The notes beneath the pieces were generated by a model that saw only the letters and a list, made by a program, of their open reading frames with translations, did no database searches and was not told the DNA's origin. A stretch of DNA of 64,000 nucleotides from CADEED01 sp041395625. Its GTDB lineage: Bacteria; Pseudomonadota; Gammaproteobacteria; Steroidobacterales; Steroidobacteraceae. The stretch is taken from the NCBI GenBank assembly GCA_041395625.1, contig JAWLAE010000002.1:868001-932000 (forward strand), given 5' to 3'. The first letter of the stretch is position 1. Each line of letters begins with the position of its first letter. Positions 1 through 8,550 of the stretch are shown piece after piece. The position numbers were made by a program, and so were the translations under genes.

Positions 1-364
1 TGAAATCCGGATCGGTACGTACGGAACCAACGGGCGGCGCGCGCCGCGCGAGCGCTTCGAGTTCTGGCAGCTGTCGATCGACGCAGTCGCCAGCCGCCTG
101 CCACATGAGTTCCTGGGCGGCACGCATGGCCGACACCCAGTTCTGATAGAGCGGCTTGCCGCTCAATTTGCGCCTGATCTGCTGCAGACTGGGCGCGCGC
201 GCGCGCGAATCCTCAGTCGCCGCTGCGGCAGCCGCTTTCGCCACCCGCAAGGCGGGATCGAGCTCAGCAGTGATGAAAGACTTCAGCGCAATGACGAACT
301 GCTGCTCTGCCAGTTCATCGTGCGAACTGACGGGCATGATGGGGTGCACTTGGGCGTGGGTCAC
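1..364 (-). CDS. Probable SAM-dependent methyltransferase, N-terminal part only
   Basis: Partial gene running off the left edge: about 121 codons are visible and no stop is reached. The start chosen is the GTG at 362-364 because GGAG lies five bases upstream; the frame is also open further upstream. The product begins MTHAQVHPIMPVSSHDE and has a Trp-rich segment (PLYQNWVSAM, residues 71-80, then QELMW). From memory this opening resembles a group of class I SAM methyltransferases that carry an N-terminal helical extension, but the methyltransferase fold itself would lie beyond the edge, so the activity cannot be verified here. An alternating GC run near 188-205 encodes an Arg/Ala stretch. Confidence 0.45.
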   Translation of the reverse strand, partial: MTHAQVHPIMPVSSHDELAEQQFVIALKSFITAELDPALRVAKAAAAAATEDSRARAPSLQQIRRKLSGKPLYQNWVSAMRAAQELMWQAAGDCVDRQLPELEALARRAPPVGSVRTDPDF

Positions 365-468
365 GATCGCTCCGTTGCTGGCCGCCAGCCTGATACGAAC
401 TACCGTCACAATAACGCCGTTTCACAGGTTGCAGCGGCCTGTCAGCACGCTTCTGTTCGTTCTGCGGA

Positions 469-1338
469 CTACACAGCGGCGTCCTGATAGAAGTCTCGCA
501 AACAGGCGACCGCCTGCTCGGCCGTCTCCACGATCGAGAACAGCGCCTTGTCTTCCTTCGCGATCATGCCTTCGTCGACCAGCAAATCGAAATTCATCAA
601 GCCACGCCAGAATGCCTCGCCCACCAGAACGATCGGCATGCGCCCGACTTTGCCAGTCTGAACCAGCGTGAGCGTCCCGAACAACTCATCGAGTGTGCCG
701 AAGCCGCCCGGGAACGCCACCAGCGCCTTGGCACGCATCAGGAAATGCATCTTGCGCAAGGCGAAATATCGGAACTGGAAACACAACTCGGGGGTGATGA
801 ATGGATTGGGCGCCTGTTCCTGCGGCAGCGTGATGTTGAGACCGATGCTGCGAGCACCGACGTCGAACGCGCCCCGATTGGCCGATTCCATGATGCCGGG
901 GCCGCCACCCGTAACGACGACGAAGTCGCATCGGCCTTCGCTCTGGAAGCGCCGCGAGACGATCTGGGCAAAGCGCCTCGCTTCATCGTAGTAACGCGAA
1001 TACGCCAGCGCCTTGCGTGCAGTCATCAGCGCCGCCTCGCCTGCAGGATCATCGGGCTGTCGTGCAACCATCGCCTCCGCAGCAGCCAGCCGCTCGGCCG
1101 CCACATCTGGCGGCAGGATGCGCGCGCTACCAAACACAACGACGGTGGATGTGACATTGTTGGCAACCATCGCTCGCTCGGGCTTGAGCAACTCCAGTTG
1201 CAAGCGCACGGGTCGTAAGTCGTCCGCCTGCAACAGGTCGGGATCGCGGTTGGCCAATCGATATGCAGGATTTGCGGTGATCGTATCGGTCAATCGCTCC
1301 CGGTCATGTTCACTCAGCCCATCACTCAGGTTATCCAT
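469..1338 (-). CDS. LOG family protein (nucleoside monophosphate phosphoribohydrolase-like)
   Basis: A 289-residue member of the LOG (lonely guy) family, which hydrolyses the N-glycosidic bond of nucleoside 5'-monophosphates; plant and some bacterial members release cytokinins, others act on AMP. The diagnostic elements are visible: a Rossmann start FGSARI near residue 69, GGGPGIMESANRG from 144, and PGGFGTLDE at 210-218 (the family signature PGGxGTxxE). It has an N-terminal extension of about 65 residues compared with the small ~190-residue LOGs, as in the longer bacterial forms. The start is the ATG at 1336-1338. It lies just downstream of the efflux operon in the same direction, 25 bases after its last gene, and could be read through from it. 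The substrate is not deducible from sequence. Confidence 0.85.
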   Translation of the reverse strand: MDNLSDGLSEHDRERLTDTITANPAYRLANRDPDLLQADDLRPVRLQLELLKPERAMVANNVTSTVVVFGSARILPPDVAAERLAAAEAMVARQPDDPAGEAALMTARKALAYSRYYDEARRFAQIVSRRFQSEGRCDFVVVTGGGPGIMESANRGAFDVGARSIGLNITLPQEQAPNPFITPELCFQFRYFALRKMHFLMRAKALVAFPGGFGTLDELFGTLTLVQTGKVGRMPIVLVGEAFWRGLMNFDLLVDEGMIAKEDKALFSIVETAEQAVACLRDFYQDAAV

Positions 1339-1363
1339 TGGCAGCTTTCCTCTCTGGCGTCGG

Positions 1364-2476
1364 TCAACCCGCGGTCTTGCGGAACGTGCCGGCTGCCAGC
1401 CAAAGCAGCGCCGGACCCATCAGCGACAACGCCAGGAACTGCCGCCACAAATCATCGAACCCGGCACCCTTCAGGAATACGGCGCGCACGATTTCCAGGA
1501 AATGCCGCAGCGGATTGAGCAGCGTAAGCCAATGGAACAGCTCTGGCATGCTCGTCACCGGGAACATGAAGCCCGACAGCAGTATCAGCGGCATGAATAG
1601 CAGGAAACTCGTCATGAACGCCTCCTGCTGCGTCGCCGAAACCGCCGAGACCAGCAGCCCGATGCCCAATGCCGAGAGCAGAAACAGCACGCTGCCGGAC
1701 AACACAACCACGAAGTTGCCCACCAACGGCACCTTGAACCACGCGAGTGCGACCAAAGTCACCGCAAGAATATCGAGCAAGCCGATCAGCGCGAACGGCA
1801 GCAACTTGCCTGCGATCAGCTCGAGAGGTTGCAGCGGACTGACCATCAGTTGCTCGAGCGTGCCGATCTCGCGCTCGCGCACGATGGCCAGGGATGTCAT
1901 CAGCAGACACACCATCAGGATGATGGAACCGATCACCGCCGGCACGTTGTAGTCGCGGCTCGCGAGGTTGGGATTGAACCAGGCGCGCTCGCGCAGATCG
2001 ATGCCCAAGGGCGTTGTGATCGCCAATTGCGCGCCGAAATTCTGCACGATCCGCTCTGCGTAGCCGAGCGCGACGGTGGCAGAGTTGGAATTGGTACCAT
2101 CCACCAGAATCTGCACTCGCGCCCCGCCCGGCCGGTGCAGCTGTGGCGCGAAATCCGGTGGTATCGCCACACCCACCAATGCTGCGCCGTGATCGAGCGC
2201 GCTAACCATATCGGCCGGATCGGCCGATCCTCCACTGATGCGGAAGTATCCCGATGCCGTCATCGCTTCGAGCAATTGGCGCGACTCCTGCGTATTGCTT
2301 TGATCCACGACGAAGGTAGTCGCGTTGTGGACGTCGGTGGACACGGCATAGCCAAACAACACCAGCTGTATGATCGGCGACACCAGCAATAACCGCAGCA
2401 ACAGTGGGTTGCGACGCAGCTGCAGGAACTCCTTGCGCACCATTTCCCAGATTCTGGCTGCACTGAAAGCCCTCAT
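1364..2476 (-). CDS. ABC-2 type efflux permease (YbhR/YhhJ-like), second permease
   Basis: A 370-residue ABC-2 membrane subunit. It has the typical plan: a short cytoplasmic N-terminus with RKEFLQLRRNPLLL, one membrane helix, a long periplasmic domain (to about residue 165), then five C-terminal membrane segments. The motif REREIGTLEQLMVSPL, a coupling segment of this family, sits just before the third helix region. The start is set at the ATG 2474-2476 because it overlaps the stop of the preceding permease (ATGA) and begins at the conserved N-terminus; the frame is open further upstream but only as a shadow of that gene. Last gene of a seven-gene YbhGFSR-like exporter operon. It probably pairs with the neighbouring permease as a heterodimer; the exported compound is unknown. 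Confidence 0.88.
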   Translation of the reverse strand: MRAFSAARIWEMVRKEFLQLRRNPLLLRLLLVSPIIQLVLFGYAVSTDVHNATTFVVDQSNTQESRQLLEAMTASGYFRISGGSADPADMVSALDHGAALVGVAIPPDFAPQLHRPGGARVQILVDGTNSNSATVALGYAERIVQNFGAQLAITTPLGIDLRERAWFNPNLASRDYNVPAVIGSIILMVCLLMTSLAIVREREIGTLEQLMVSPLQPLELIAGKLLPFALIGLLDILAVTLVALAWFKVPLVGNFVVVLSGSVLFLLSALGIGLLVSAVSATQQEAFMTSFLLFMPLILLSGFMFPVTSMPELFHWLTLLNPLRHFLEIVRAVFLKGAGFDDLWRQFLALSLMGPALLWLAAGTFRKTAG

Positions 2477-3597
2477 GTGCGCAGTTCCTTGCGGAAGAAG
2501 TGGATCGCGAGAGCAATGCCGATGATCGCGAAGGCGATCATCAGCAGGCCTTGGACACGGAGCACATCGGCGCCGACGCCCTTCAGAAAGATGCCGCGCG
2601 TCACCACCAGGAAGTAGCGTGCCGGCACCAGATAGGTAACCATCTGCAGGCCTTTTGGCAGCACGTCGATCGCATACATGAAGCCCGACAGCAGGAAGGC
2701 CGGCAGGAAGGTCGTGAGCATCGCCAGCTGGGTGGCCAGGAGCTGCGAGCGCGCGGCGGCCGAGATGAATATGCCCAGGCCGAGTGAGCCAATGATGTAG
2801 GCAGTCGACAACGTCATCAGCAGCAGCACCGAGCCGCGTAGTGGCACGTCGAACAACCAAACGCCGAGCACGGCGCACATGACGACATCGATCAGCCCGA
2901 TGACGACGTATGGCAACAACTTGCCGAGCACCACCTCGCTGCGCGTTACTGGTGTGGCAGCCAGTTGCTCCATCGTGCCACGTTCCCATTCGCGCGCGAT
3001 CGTCAGCGAGGTCAGCATCGCCGCAACGATCATCATGATCACGGCAATCAGCCCCGGCACGATCATGTTGCGCGACAGGAGTTCCTCGTTGTACCAGACC
3101 CGGCTATCCGTAGTGATCGGCGGTTGCAGTAGCCGGCCCTGCAGTTGCGTTTCGAGCGCATAGTCACGTGCAATTGCGCGTGCATAAGCGAGCGCGATGG
3201 TCGCAGTATTGGCATCCGAGCCATCAACGAGCGCCTGGACAGCAACCGGTCTGTGCGCCCCGAGACGCTCACTGAAATCCGGCGGTATCACAAGTACCAT
3301 CTGGACAGAGCCACGCGTCAACAATGCGTCGATCTCGCTTGAGCGCTCGAGATCCTGTCGCACGCTGAAATAGCCAGAGGCGCGGTACGCGTCGACGAAT
3401 GCTCTCGATGTCGCGCTACGATCCTGGTCCAGCACTGCCGTCCGGATATCGGAGACGTCCCAGCTGATGGCGTAACCGAACAACGCCAGGAGCAGCAGTG
3501 GCAGCAGGAACGCGAGTATCAGGCTGCGAACGTCCCGGCGCAGCTGCAACAGCTCTTTGCGCGCAATCGCCAATAACCGGAACACATCGAACGCCAT
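2473..3597 (-). CDS. ABC-2 type efflux permease (YbhS-like), first permease
   Basis: A 374-residue ABC-2 permease, paralogous to the next gene. It begins MAFDVFRLLAIARKELLQL, has a first membrane helix at about 25-45 ending in FGYAISWDVSD, a large periplasmic domain, the coupling motif REWERGTMEQLAATPV and five further hydrophobic segments. The start at 3595-3597 is two bases short of the stop of the upstream ATPase gene and matches the family N-terminus. In E. coli YbhGFSR and YhiI-RbbA-YhhJ pumps the permeases work with a HlyD-type adaptor and TolC; the same parts are present here. Its stop overlaps the start of the second permease, so the two are probably translated in a fixed ratio. Confidence 0.88.
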   Translation of the reverse strand: MAFDVFRLLAIARKELLQLRRDVRSLILAFLLPLLLLALFGYAISWDVSDIRTAVLDQDRSATSRAFVDAYRASGYFSVRQDLERSSEIDALLTRGSVQMVLVIPPDFSERLGAHRPVAVQALVDGSDANTATIALAYARAIARDYALETQLQGRLLQPPITTDSRVWYNEELLSRNMIVPGLIAVIMMIVAAMLTSLTIAREWERGTMEQLAATPVTRSEVVLGKLLPYVVIGLIDVVMCAVLGVWLFDVPLRGSVLLLMTLSTAYIIGSLGLGIFISAAARSQLLATQLAMLTTFLPAFLLSGFMYAIDVLPKGLQMVTYLVPARYFLVVTRGIFLKGVGADVLRVQGLLMIAFAIIGIALAIHFFRKELRT

Positions 3598-3598
3598 G

Positions 3599-4546
3599 TC
3601 AGTCCACCGGCGCGCCACCGGCGGCGCGCACCTCAGCGACGAAAGTGTCCTCGAGCGACGGCGCGACTTCCTGCAGAGATTGCAGCAGCAAGCCGCGCTC
3701 CGTAAGCCGACTCCTGATGCTCCGCTCAGCTCGCGTGCGATCGGTGACGGCGACATGAACTGCCCGACCGAACATCGCCGCCTCCAGTACGCCGGGCAGA
3801 TCCCGCAGCGCTTCGACCGTTTTTGGGCCGTCGTTCGTCTGCAGTTCGAGCAACGGTTCACGCACGTTCGCGCGTAACCGCGCCGGCGTATCCAGCGCGA
3901 TCAGTTTGCCGCGATTCATCAATGCCAGCCGATCGCAGTACTCGGCCTCCTCCATATAGTGCGTACTGACGAACACTGTCGTACCTGCCTCGGTAAGCGT
4001 ATCGATCAATTCCCAGAAGCGGCGTCGCGACAGTGGATCCACCCCTGACGTCGGTTCATCGAGGAACAACACCGATGGTTCATGCAAGACGGCGCAGCCT
4101 AGCGCCAGTCGTTGTTTGAATCCGAGCGGCAGATCCCGCGTGATTCGATCGGCCTGACCTGCCAGTCCGGCAACCTCCAGCGCCCAGTCGCGACGCTCGG
4201 CACGGCGGAGTCGCGGCAGGCTGTACATGCCGGAGAAGAATGCAATGTTCTCGGCAACAGTCAGGTCGCCGTACAGCGAGAACAACTGCGACATGTAGCC
4301 GATGTTGCGCTTGATCTCGTCTGACTGCGTCGCGATATCGAAGCCCGCAACGGAGCCGCGCCCGGAGCTTGGCAACAACAGCCCGGCGAGCATCTTGATG
4401 GTGGTAGTCTTGCCGGCGCCATTCGGTCCAAGAAACCCGAAGATCTCACCGGTTGCCACTTCGAACGACACCCGATCGACCGCGACGAAATCGCCGAACA
4501 CGCGTGTCAACGACTCGGCCACCACTGCAGGCACCGCTTGCGTCAC
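3599..4546 (-). CDS. ABC transporter ATP-binding protein with degenerate signature (second ATPase)
   Basis: A 315-residue ATPase of the ABC-2 efflux pump. Walker A GPNGAGKTT is at residues 40-48, Walker B VLFLDEP at 159-165 and the switch histidine is H196 in STHYMEEAE. The signature loop is LPLGFKQRLAL (139-149) instead of LSGGQ, as in the C-terminal half of fused YbhF/RbbA proteins. The C-terminal 100 residues form the regulatory extension seen in drug-export ATPases. Its start overlaps the stop of the first ATPase by four bases, so the two separate subunits correspond to the two halves of YbhF. With its degenerate signature this subunit should contribute a weak site to the ATPase dimer (see findings). 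Confidence 0.9.
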   Translation of the reverse strand: MTQAVPAVVAESLTRVFGDFVAVDRVSFEVATGEIFGFLGPNGAGKTTTIKMLAGLLLPSSGRGSVAGFDIATQSDEIKRNIGYMSQLFSLYGDLTVAENIAFFSGMYSLPRLRRAERRDWALEVAGLAGQADRITRDLPLGFKQRLALGCAVLHEPSVLFLDEPTSGVDPLSRRRFWELIDTLTEAGTTVFVSTHYMEEAEYCDRLALMNRGKLIALDTPARLRANVREPLLELQTNDGPKTVEALRDLPGVLEAAMFGRAVHVAVTDRTRAERSIRSRLTERGLLLQSLQEVAPSLEDTFVAEVRAAGGAPVD

Positions 4547-5469
4547 GCTGCCTCCGACATCCTTTCGATGAATACGTCTTCCATCGTAGCGGGCATGGCC
4601 TTGATGCGATGCGGTGGCAGGTTGGCGGCGCGCAGTTCGGCCTCGATCGTCGGAGCCTCGTGCGCCGACGCGACGACCACATGCAGTTGGTCGCCAAAGA
4701 GTACCGCACGGATGACGCGAGGATGATCGCGTAGCAACCGTTGCGCAGCGCGCGCGTCAGCGAGCTCGACGACCAGCACGACACCATGCAGCGCTTTGCT
4801 GAGTGCTGTCGGTGTATCGAGCGCCAGCAGCCGCCCATGATAGAGCAACGCCACCCGATCAAAGCGCTCAGCCTCGTCCATGTACGCAGTGCTAACCACG
4901 ACGGTGACACCCTGAGCGACCATGTCGTGCACGATCAACCACAGATCGCGGCGCGAGATCGGATCGACGCCAAAAGTCGGCTCATCCAACAGCAGGATCT
5001 GCGGCTGATGAACGAGTGCACAGGAAAGCCCCAGCTTCTGCTTCATGCCGCCCGACAGCTTGCCAGCCAAGCGGTCCTTGAACGGCCCTAGATTGGAGAA
5101 CTCGAACAATCGCTCGACCCGTGCCGCACGTTCCGCCTTCGGCACGCGGTACAGATCGGCGTAGAAGTCGAGGTTCTCCATGACGGTGAGATCGGCATAC
5201 AGACCGAAGCGCTGTGACATGTAGGCGATCGTTTGCTTCACACCCTCAGGATTGGCGACGACACTCACGCCCGCGAGCGATGCATCGCCCGCCGACGGTC
5301 GCAGCACTCCCGCGAGCATCCTGAGAGTAGTCGTCTTGCCAGCACCGTCGGGGCCGACGATGCCAAACAACTCGCCGCGATGCACATCGAAGCTGAGCGC
5401 GTCGACCGCCACAGTGTCGCCAAACCGGCGTGTCAGCTCGCGAACGCATATGCCTGACACGTCGTTCAT
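4543..5469 (-). CDS. ABC transporter ATP-binding protein lacking the switch histidine (first ATPase)
   Basis: A 308-residue ABC ATPase. Walker A is GPDGAGKTT (39-47), the signature is a canonical LSGGMKQKLGL (138-148), and Walker B is ILLLDEPTFGVDP (158-170). The switch (H-loop) position reads STAYMDEAE, with alanine near 195 where histidine is expected; the N-terminal half of RbbA/YbhF-type fused proteins has the same feature as I recall it. It is the partner of the downstream ATPase. The gene begins 16 bases after the HlyD gene ends, in the same direction. Substrate unknown; pumps of this type export hydrophobic toxic compounds. Confidence 0.9.
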   Translation of the reverse strand: MNDVSGICVRELTRRFGDTVAVDALSFDVHRGELFGIVGPDGAGKTTTLRMLAGVLRPSAGDASLAGVSVVANPEGVKQTIAYMSQRFGLYADLTVMENLDFYADLYRVPKAERAARVERLFEFSNLGPFKDRLAGKLSGGMKQKLGLSCALVHQPQILLLDEPTFGVDPISRRDLWLIVHDMVAQGVTVVVSTAYMDEAERFDRVALLYHGRLLALDTPTALSKALHGVVLVVELADARAAQRLLRDHPRVIRAVLFGDQLHVVVASAHEAPTIEAELRAANLPPHRIKAMPATMEDVFIERMSEAA

Positions 5470-5485
5470 TGCGAACAGGACGCAC

Positions 5486-6493
5486 TCATGGCACTGCCGC
5501 GTCGAGCCTGACGTCCGCCGGCAGACCCGGTTTCAGCTCGAGCGATTCGTCGTCTGTGATGCGCACCTTGACCGCGTACACCAGCTTTACGCGCTCTTCG
5601 TTCGTCTGCACGCTTTTCGGCGTGAACTCTGCCTCCGAAGCAATGTACTCGACCTCCCCTCGGTACTGTTTACCTGGAAAGCTGTCGATAGTTATGCGAG
5701 CGTTGCCGCCGAGATGCACTTGACCAAGGCGCGTCTCCGGCACGTAGATCCGCACCCAACGATCCTGCGGATTCATCAGCGTCAGCACCGGAATACCGGC
5801 AGCGGTTGTCTCACCCGGTTCGCGGTGTCGCACGGTAATCAGGCCATCGAAGGGCGCCCTAATAGTCATGTTTGCGAGCTGCGCATCGATTATCTGCACG
5901 GCCGCTGCCGCCTGCGCCAGCTGCGCGCGCTGCGCGGCGATCCGCTCCTCGCGCGGACCTGCTTCGAGCAGACGCAGCTGCTGCCGCGCCTGCTCCATCT
6001 GACTACTGGCAACATCGACCGCAAGCTGCGCCTTGTCGCGGGTCTCGGCGCCCACCGCGCCACCTTCAACCAGCGTCCGAGCGCGATCAAGATCACGTCG
6101 CGCATCCTGCAGTCGATCGCTGGCAGCGGCGAGCGCCGCACGACCCTGCGCCAGCTCCTCGCTACGCGTGCCGCTCTCGAGTTCGCGCAACGCAGCGCCT
6201 GCAGCCTCCGTTTGCGCGACAGCCTGCGCGCGTCGGGCCTGCATTTCGGCGCGATCGAGCCAGGCCAGCTCGTCGCCTTTTTTCACTTGCTCACCCTCGC
6301 GCGGCTCGATGACTTCGATGCGTCCCGGGATCTGGAATCCCAGCTGCGCCTCGGTCGCCTCAATGGTTCCCGACGCCAACAGCTCGATATTGTCAGGCTG
6401 CCAAAGCCGCGGTGAGAAGAAGTATCCGAGCGCAGCCAGGACCGCGACAATTGCCAAGGCGAACATAGGGCGGCGGGATTTTGGTGTCGTCAT
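5486..6493 (-). CDS. HlyD-family periplasmic adaptor of the ABC efflux pump (YbhG-like)
   Basis: A 335-residue membrane-fusion protein joining the inner-membrane ABC complex to the outer-membrane channel. It has an N-terminal membrane anchor (residues about 11-27), a barrel-sandwich start (ASGTIEATEAQLGFQIPGRI), a long Ala/Glu/Arg-rich coiled coil from about 85 to 205 with the repeated 'LARLEAGPR/ELESGTR'-type signature of YbhG/YhiI proteins, a returning lipoyl half (NMTIRAPFDGLITVRHREPG) and a C-terminal barrel. It starts two bases after the stop of the TolC-like gene. Placement between the channel and the ATPases is the usual order in tripartite ABC pumps. Confidence 0.92.
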   Translation of the reverse strand: MTTPKSRRPMFALAIVAVLAALGYFFSPRLWQPDNIELLASGTIEATEAQLGFQIPGRIEVIEPREGEQVKKGDELAWLDRAEMQARRAQAVAQTEAAGAALRELESGTRSEELAQGRAALAAASDRLQDARRDLDRARTLVEGGAVGAETRDKAQLAVDVASSQMEQARQQLRLLEAGPREERIAAQRAQLAQAAAAVQIIDAQLANMTIRAPFDGLITVRHREPGETTAAGIPVLTLMNPQDRWVRIYVPETRLGQVHLGGNARITIDSFPGKQYRGEVEYIASEAEFTPKSVQTNEERVKLVYAVKVRITDDESLELKPGLPADVRLDAAVP

Positions 6494-6495
6494 GA

Positions 6496-7857
6496 TCAGG
6501 GCGTATCCTTGGTGGAATCGGCGTTCTCGGCGACCATTGCAACAACTTGCGATGGGTCCAGCGAGCCTCTCGCGCGCAGCAGATCGATAGCCGCTACGAT
6601 GACGTCGAACTCCGCTTGCAGTCGATCGGCCTGCGCCGTGAGCACGGTCGTTTCCGCAGTCAACACGTCGCTGACGGCGCCGACGCCCTGTTCCAACTTG
6701 AGTTGCTCGATAGCCAGTACTTCGTGCGCTTCGGCAATGCTCGTATCGGTGACGTCGAGTCGGGCCGCGGCCTCTGCACGCGCGTGCCAGGCATTCTCGA
6801 TCTGCTGCTGGGCCTCGAGACGCTTTTGCACGACGAGCTGCTCAGCCTGCCGACGTGCCAGCACTGCCTGATCGATGTGAGCACGGCGGACGCCACCATC
6901 GAACAGCGGCATACTCAATTGCAAGCCGACGCTCCAGTCGTCATAGAACTGCCACTCACTGCCACTGCGTTCGCTGAAACCACTGACCAACGACAGCATC
7001 GGGCGTCGATCGGCACGTGCCAGTGCCTCGCCGGCAGCGGCGCTATCAACCTGCCGCTCGGCGATCTTGACGTCGGGCCGCCGTGGCGCCAGTTCGCGCG
7101 CCTCCGCAAGTTCGATCTTCGGCGCTGCCGCAGCCACATAACGTGTTAGCACCGGTGGCGCAGCCGGCAGCTCGGTTCCCATCAGTAGATAGAGCGCCGT
7201 ACGTGCCTCGCGAGCTCGGTTTTCGATCTGCAGGAGGTCGTAGCGCGCCTTGGTCACCTGTCCGGCGATCCGCAGCTGATCGAGCTTCGCGGCACGTCCA
7301 ACGTCGCGCAGCAACTCGACGCGGCGCCCCTGGGAATGCAGCGATTCTATGCGCGCCTTGAAGGCCAGTGCGAGGGCATCGAGCTGCTGGATCTTGAGAT
7401 AGACAGCACTCACGTTGTAAATGAGTTCCTGATCACTCGAGCGCTCACTCTCGATTGCGATCTCACGGCCAAGATCGGCGATCTCGATCGCGCTCGTGAG
7501 CTTACCGCCAGTGTAGATTGGCAGTCGAAAAGCGACGCCCAGACTGTTGATCTCTTCGTCGAGCGGCGGAAAGACGCCAACTTGACGAATGCCATGCACG
7601 AAAGTCGGATAGCCGTAGCGAGTCGAGCCGGCGGTCAGGTCGATGCTCGGCAGTCTCGCACCGCGCGCCGCGCGCTGCCCCGCTCGTGCCTGCTCGACTT
7701 GCAGGCGCTGAGAGATACTGCGTGGATTGTTGGCCATTGCCGTAGCGATCGCTTCCGGCAGCGTGAGAGCAGTCGGCTCGGCATGCGCAGCAGCCGCAGC
7801 AAGCAGGCTCAGCCACAGAGCCGCAGATCTTGGGCCAATTGCGCTCCGACCAATCAT
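6496..7857 (-). CDS. TolC family outer membrane efflux channel
   Basis: A 453-residue outer-membrane factor. The first 27 residues form a Sec signal ending AAAAAHAEP. The remainder shows the two-fold TolC repeat, with long helical segments rich in Ala, Gln and Arg (residues about 140-230 and 340-430) and a barrel-like stretch containing FYDDWSVGLQLSMPLFDGG, which is the characteristic entry to the second repeat. It is the second gene of the efflux operon; the stop of tetR overlaps its start by four bases. It would form the exit duct for the HlyD/ABC-2 complex encoded downstream. Confidence 0.92.
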   Translation of the reverse strand: MIGRSAIGPRSAALWLSLLAAAAAHAEPTALTLPEAIATAMANNPRSISQRLQVEQARAGQRAARGARLPSIDLTAGSTRYGYPTFVHGIRQVGVFPPLDEEINSLGVAFRLPIYTGGKLTSAIEIADLGREIAIESERSSDQELIYNVSAVYLKIQQLDALALAFKARIESLHSQGRRVELLRDVGRAAKLDQLRIAGQVTKARYDLLQIENRAREARTALYLLMGTELPAAPPVLTRYVAAAAPKIELAEARELAPRRPDVKIAERQVDSAAAGEALARADRRPMLSLVSGFSERSGSEWQFYDDWSVGLQLSMPLFDGGVRRAHIDQAVLARRQAEQLVVQKRLEAQQQIENAWHARAEAAARLDVTDTSIAEAHEVLAIEQLKLEQGVGAVSDVLTAETTVLTAQADRLQAEFDVIVAAIDLLRARGSLDPSQVVAMVAENADSTKDTP

Positions 7858-8474
7858 GCGCGGCGACCAGTTGCGCTACTGATGGCGCGACGATACAAAT
7901 GAAATGCGCCAGGTGCTGCCGAGCGCAGCTGTTTGACGTTACCTGACAGCAACGACTGTACGATCAAACCCTGGACCATGCCGATGTACATGGTGGCGGC
8001 CGCGTCGTCGTCGATCGCTTCGGGGATCTCGCCATTGCTCTTGCCATGCGCAAGCAGGACCAGCAGTCGGTCGCGATAGCGCTTGACGATCGAGCGCGCA
8101 ACGCGCTTGGCCGCCGTGTCCTGGGCGCGCTGCAGCTCGCCGAATAGCAGGCGCGGCAAGCCCGGGTGCTCGGCTACCAACGCGATGTGCGCCATGAACA
8201 TGGCCTCCAGGGAATCGAGCGCGGATCGCGCTGCCGCTGCCGCTGCCTCAGTGCGCGCGAGCAGTTCACCGCCCACCCACTGCAGCACCGCTCGCCAGAT
8301 GTCCTCTTTGCTTGGGAAGTGCCGAAACAAAGCGCCCTGCGTGACTTGCATGCGCTCGGCAATCGCGGCTGTCGTAATTTCGATCGGGTCACGCTCTGCC
8401 GCGAGGGCGAGCACAGTGGCAACCGTGTGGGCACGGCGCTCGTCGGCCGGCAGCTGCTTAGTTCGCTGATCCAT
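7854..8474 (-). CDS. TetR/AcrR family regulator of the efflux operon
   Basis: A 206-residue TetR-type repressor. The N-terminal helix-turn-helix spans about residues 15-60 (ITTAAIAERMQVTQGALFRHFPSKEDIW), followed by a variable helical ligand-binding domain. I place the start at the ATG 8472-8474, preceded by GGATGAT; the TTG three codons upstream is a weaker alternative. It is the promoter-proximal gene of the efflux operon and overlaps the TolC gene by four bases, so it almost certainly autoregulates the whole unit. A TGAGTAA/TTACTCA palindrome lies directly upstream of its start. Confidence 0.9.
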   Translation of the reverse strand: MDQRTKQLPADERRAHTVATVLALAAERDPIEITTAAIAERMQVTQGALFRHFPSKEDIWRAVLQWVGGELLARTEAAAAAARSALDSLEAMFMAHIALVAEHPGLPRLLFGELQRAQDTAAKRVARSIVKRYRDRLLVLLAHGKSNGEIPEAIDDDAAATMYIGMVQGLIVQSLLSGNVKQLRSAAPGAFHLYRRAISSATGRRA

Positions 8475-8487
8475 ATCATCCAAAGAG

Positions 8488-8513
8488 TGAGTAATCGTTT
8501 ACTATCTTACTCA
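8488..8513. promoter_or_regulatory. Probable TetR operator in front of the efflux operon
   Basis: Inverted repeat TGAGTAA (8488-8494) and TTACTCA (8507-8513), with a nested perfect repeat AGTAA-TCGT-TTACT (8490-8503). It begins 14 bases upstream of the tetR ATG, where a core promoter would have to lie. Nested palindromes of this size in front of an autogenous tetR gene are normal operators for the family. Binding is inferred from position and symmetry only. Confidence 0.65.
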
Positions 8514-8550
8514 ACTGCGCGGCGGTGTCAATCACAACCTCGGGAGCCGC

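Noticed and set aside
188..205. Alternating GC run in the left partial gene
   Set aside because: Explained by Arg/Ala codons in the methyltransferase frame; too short for a regulatory Z-DNA claim.
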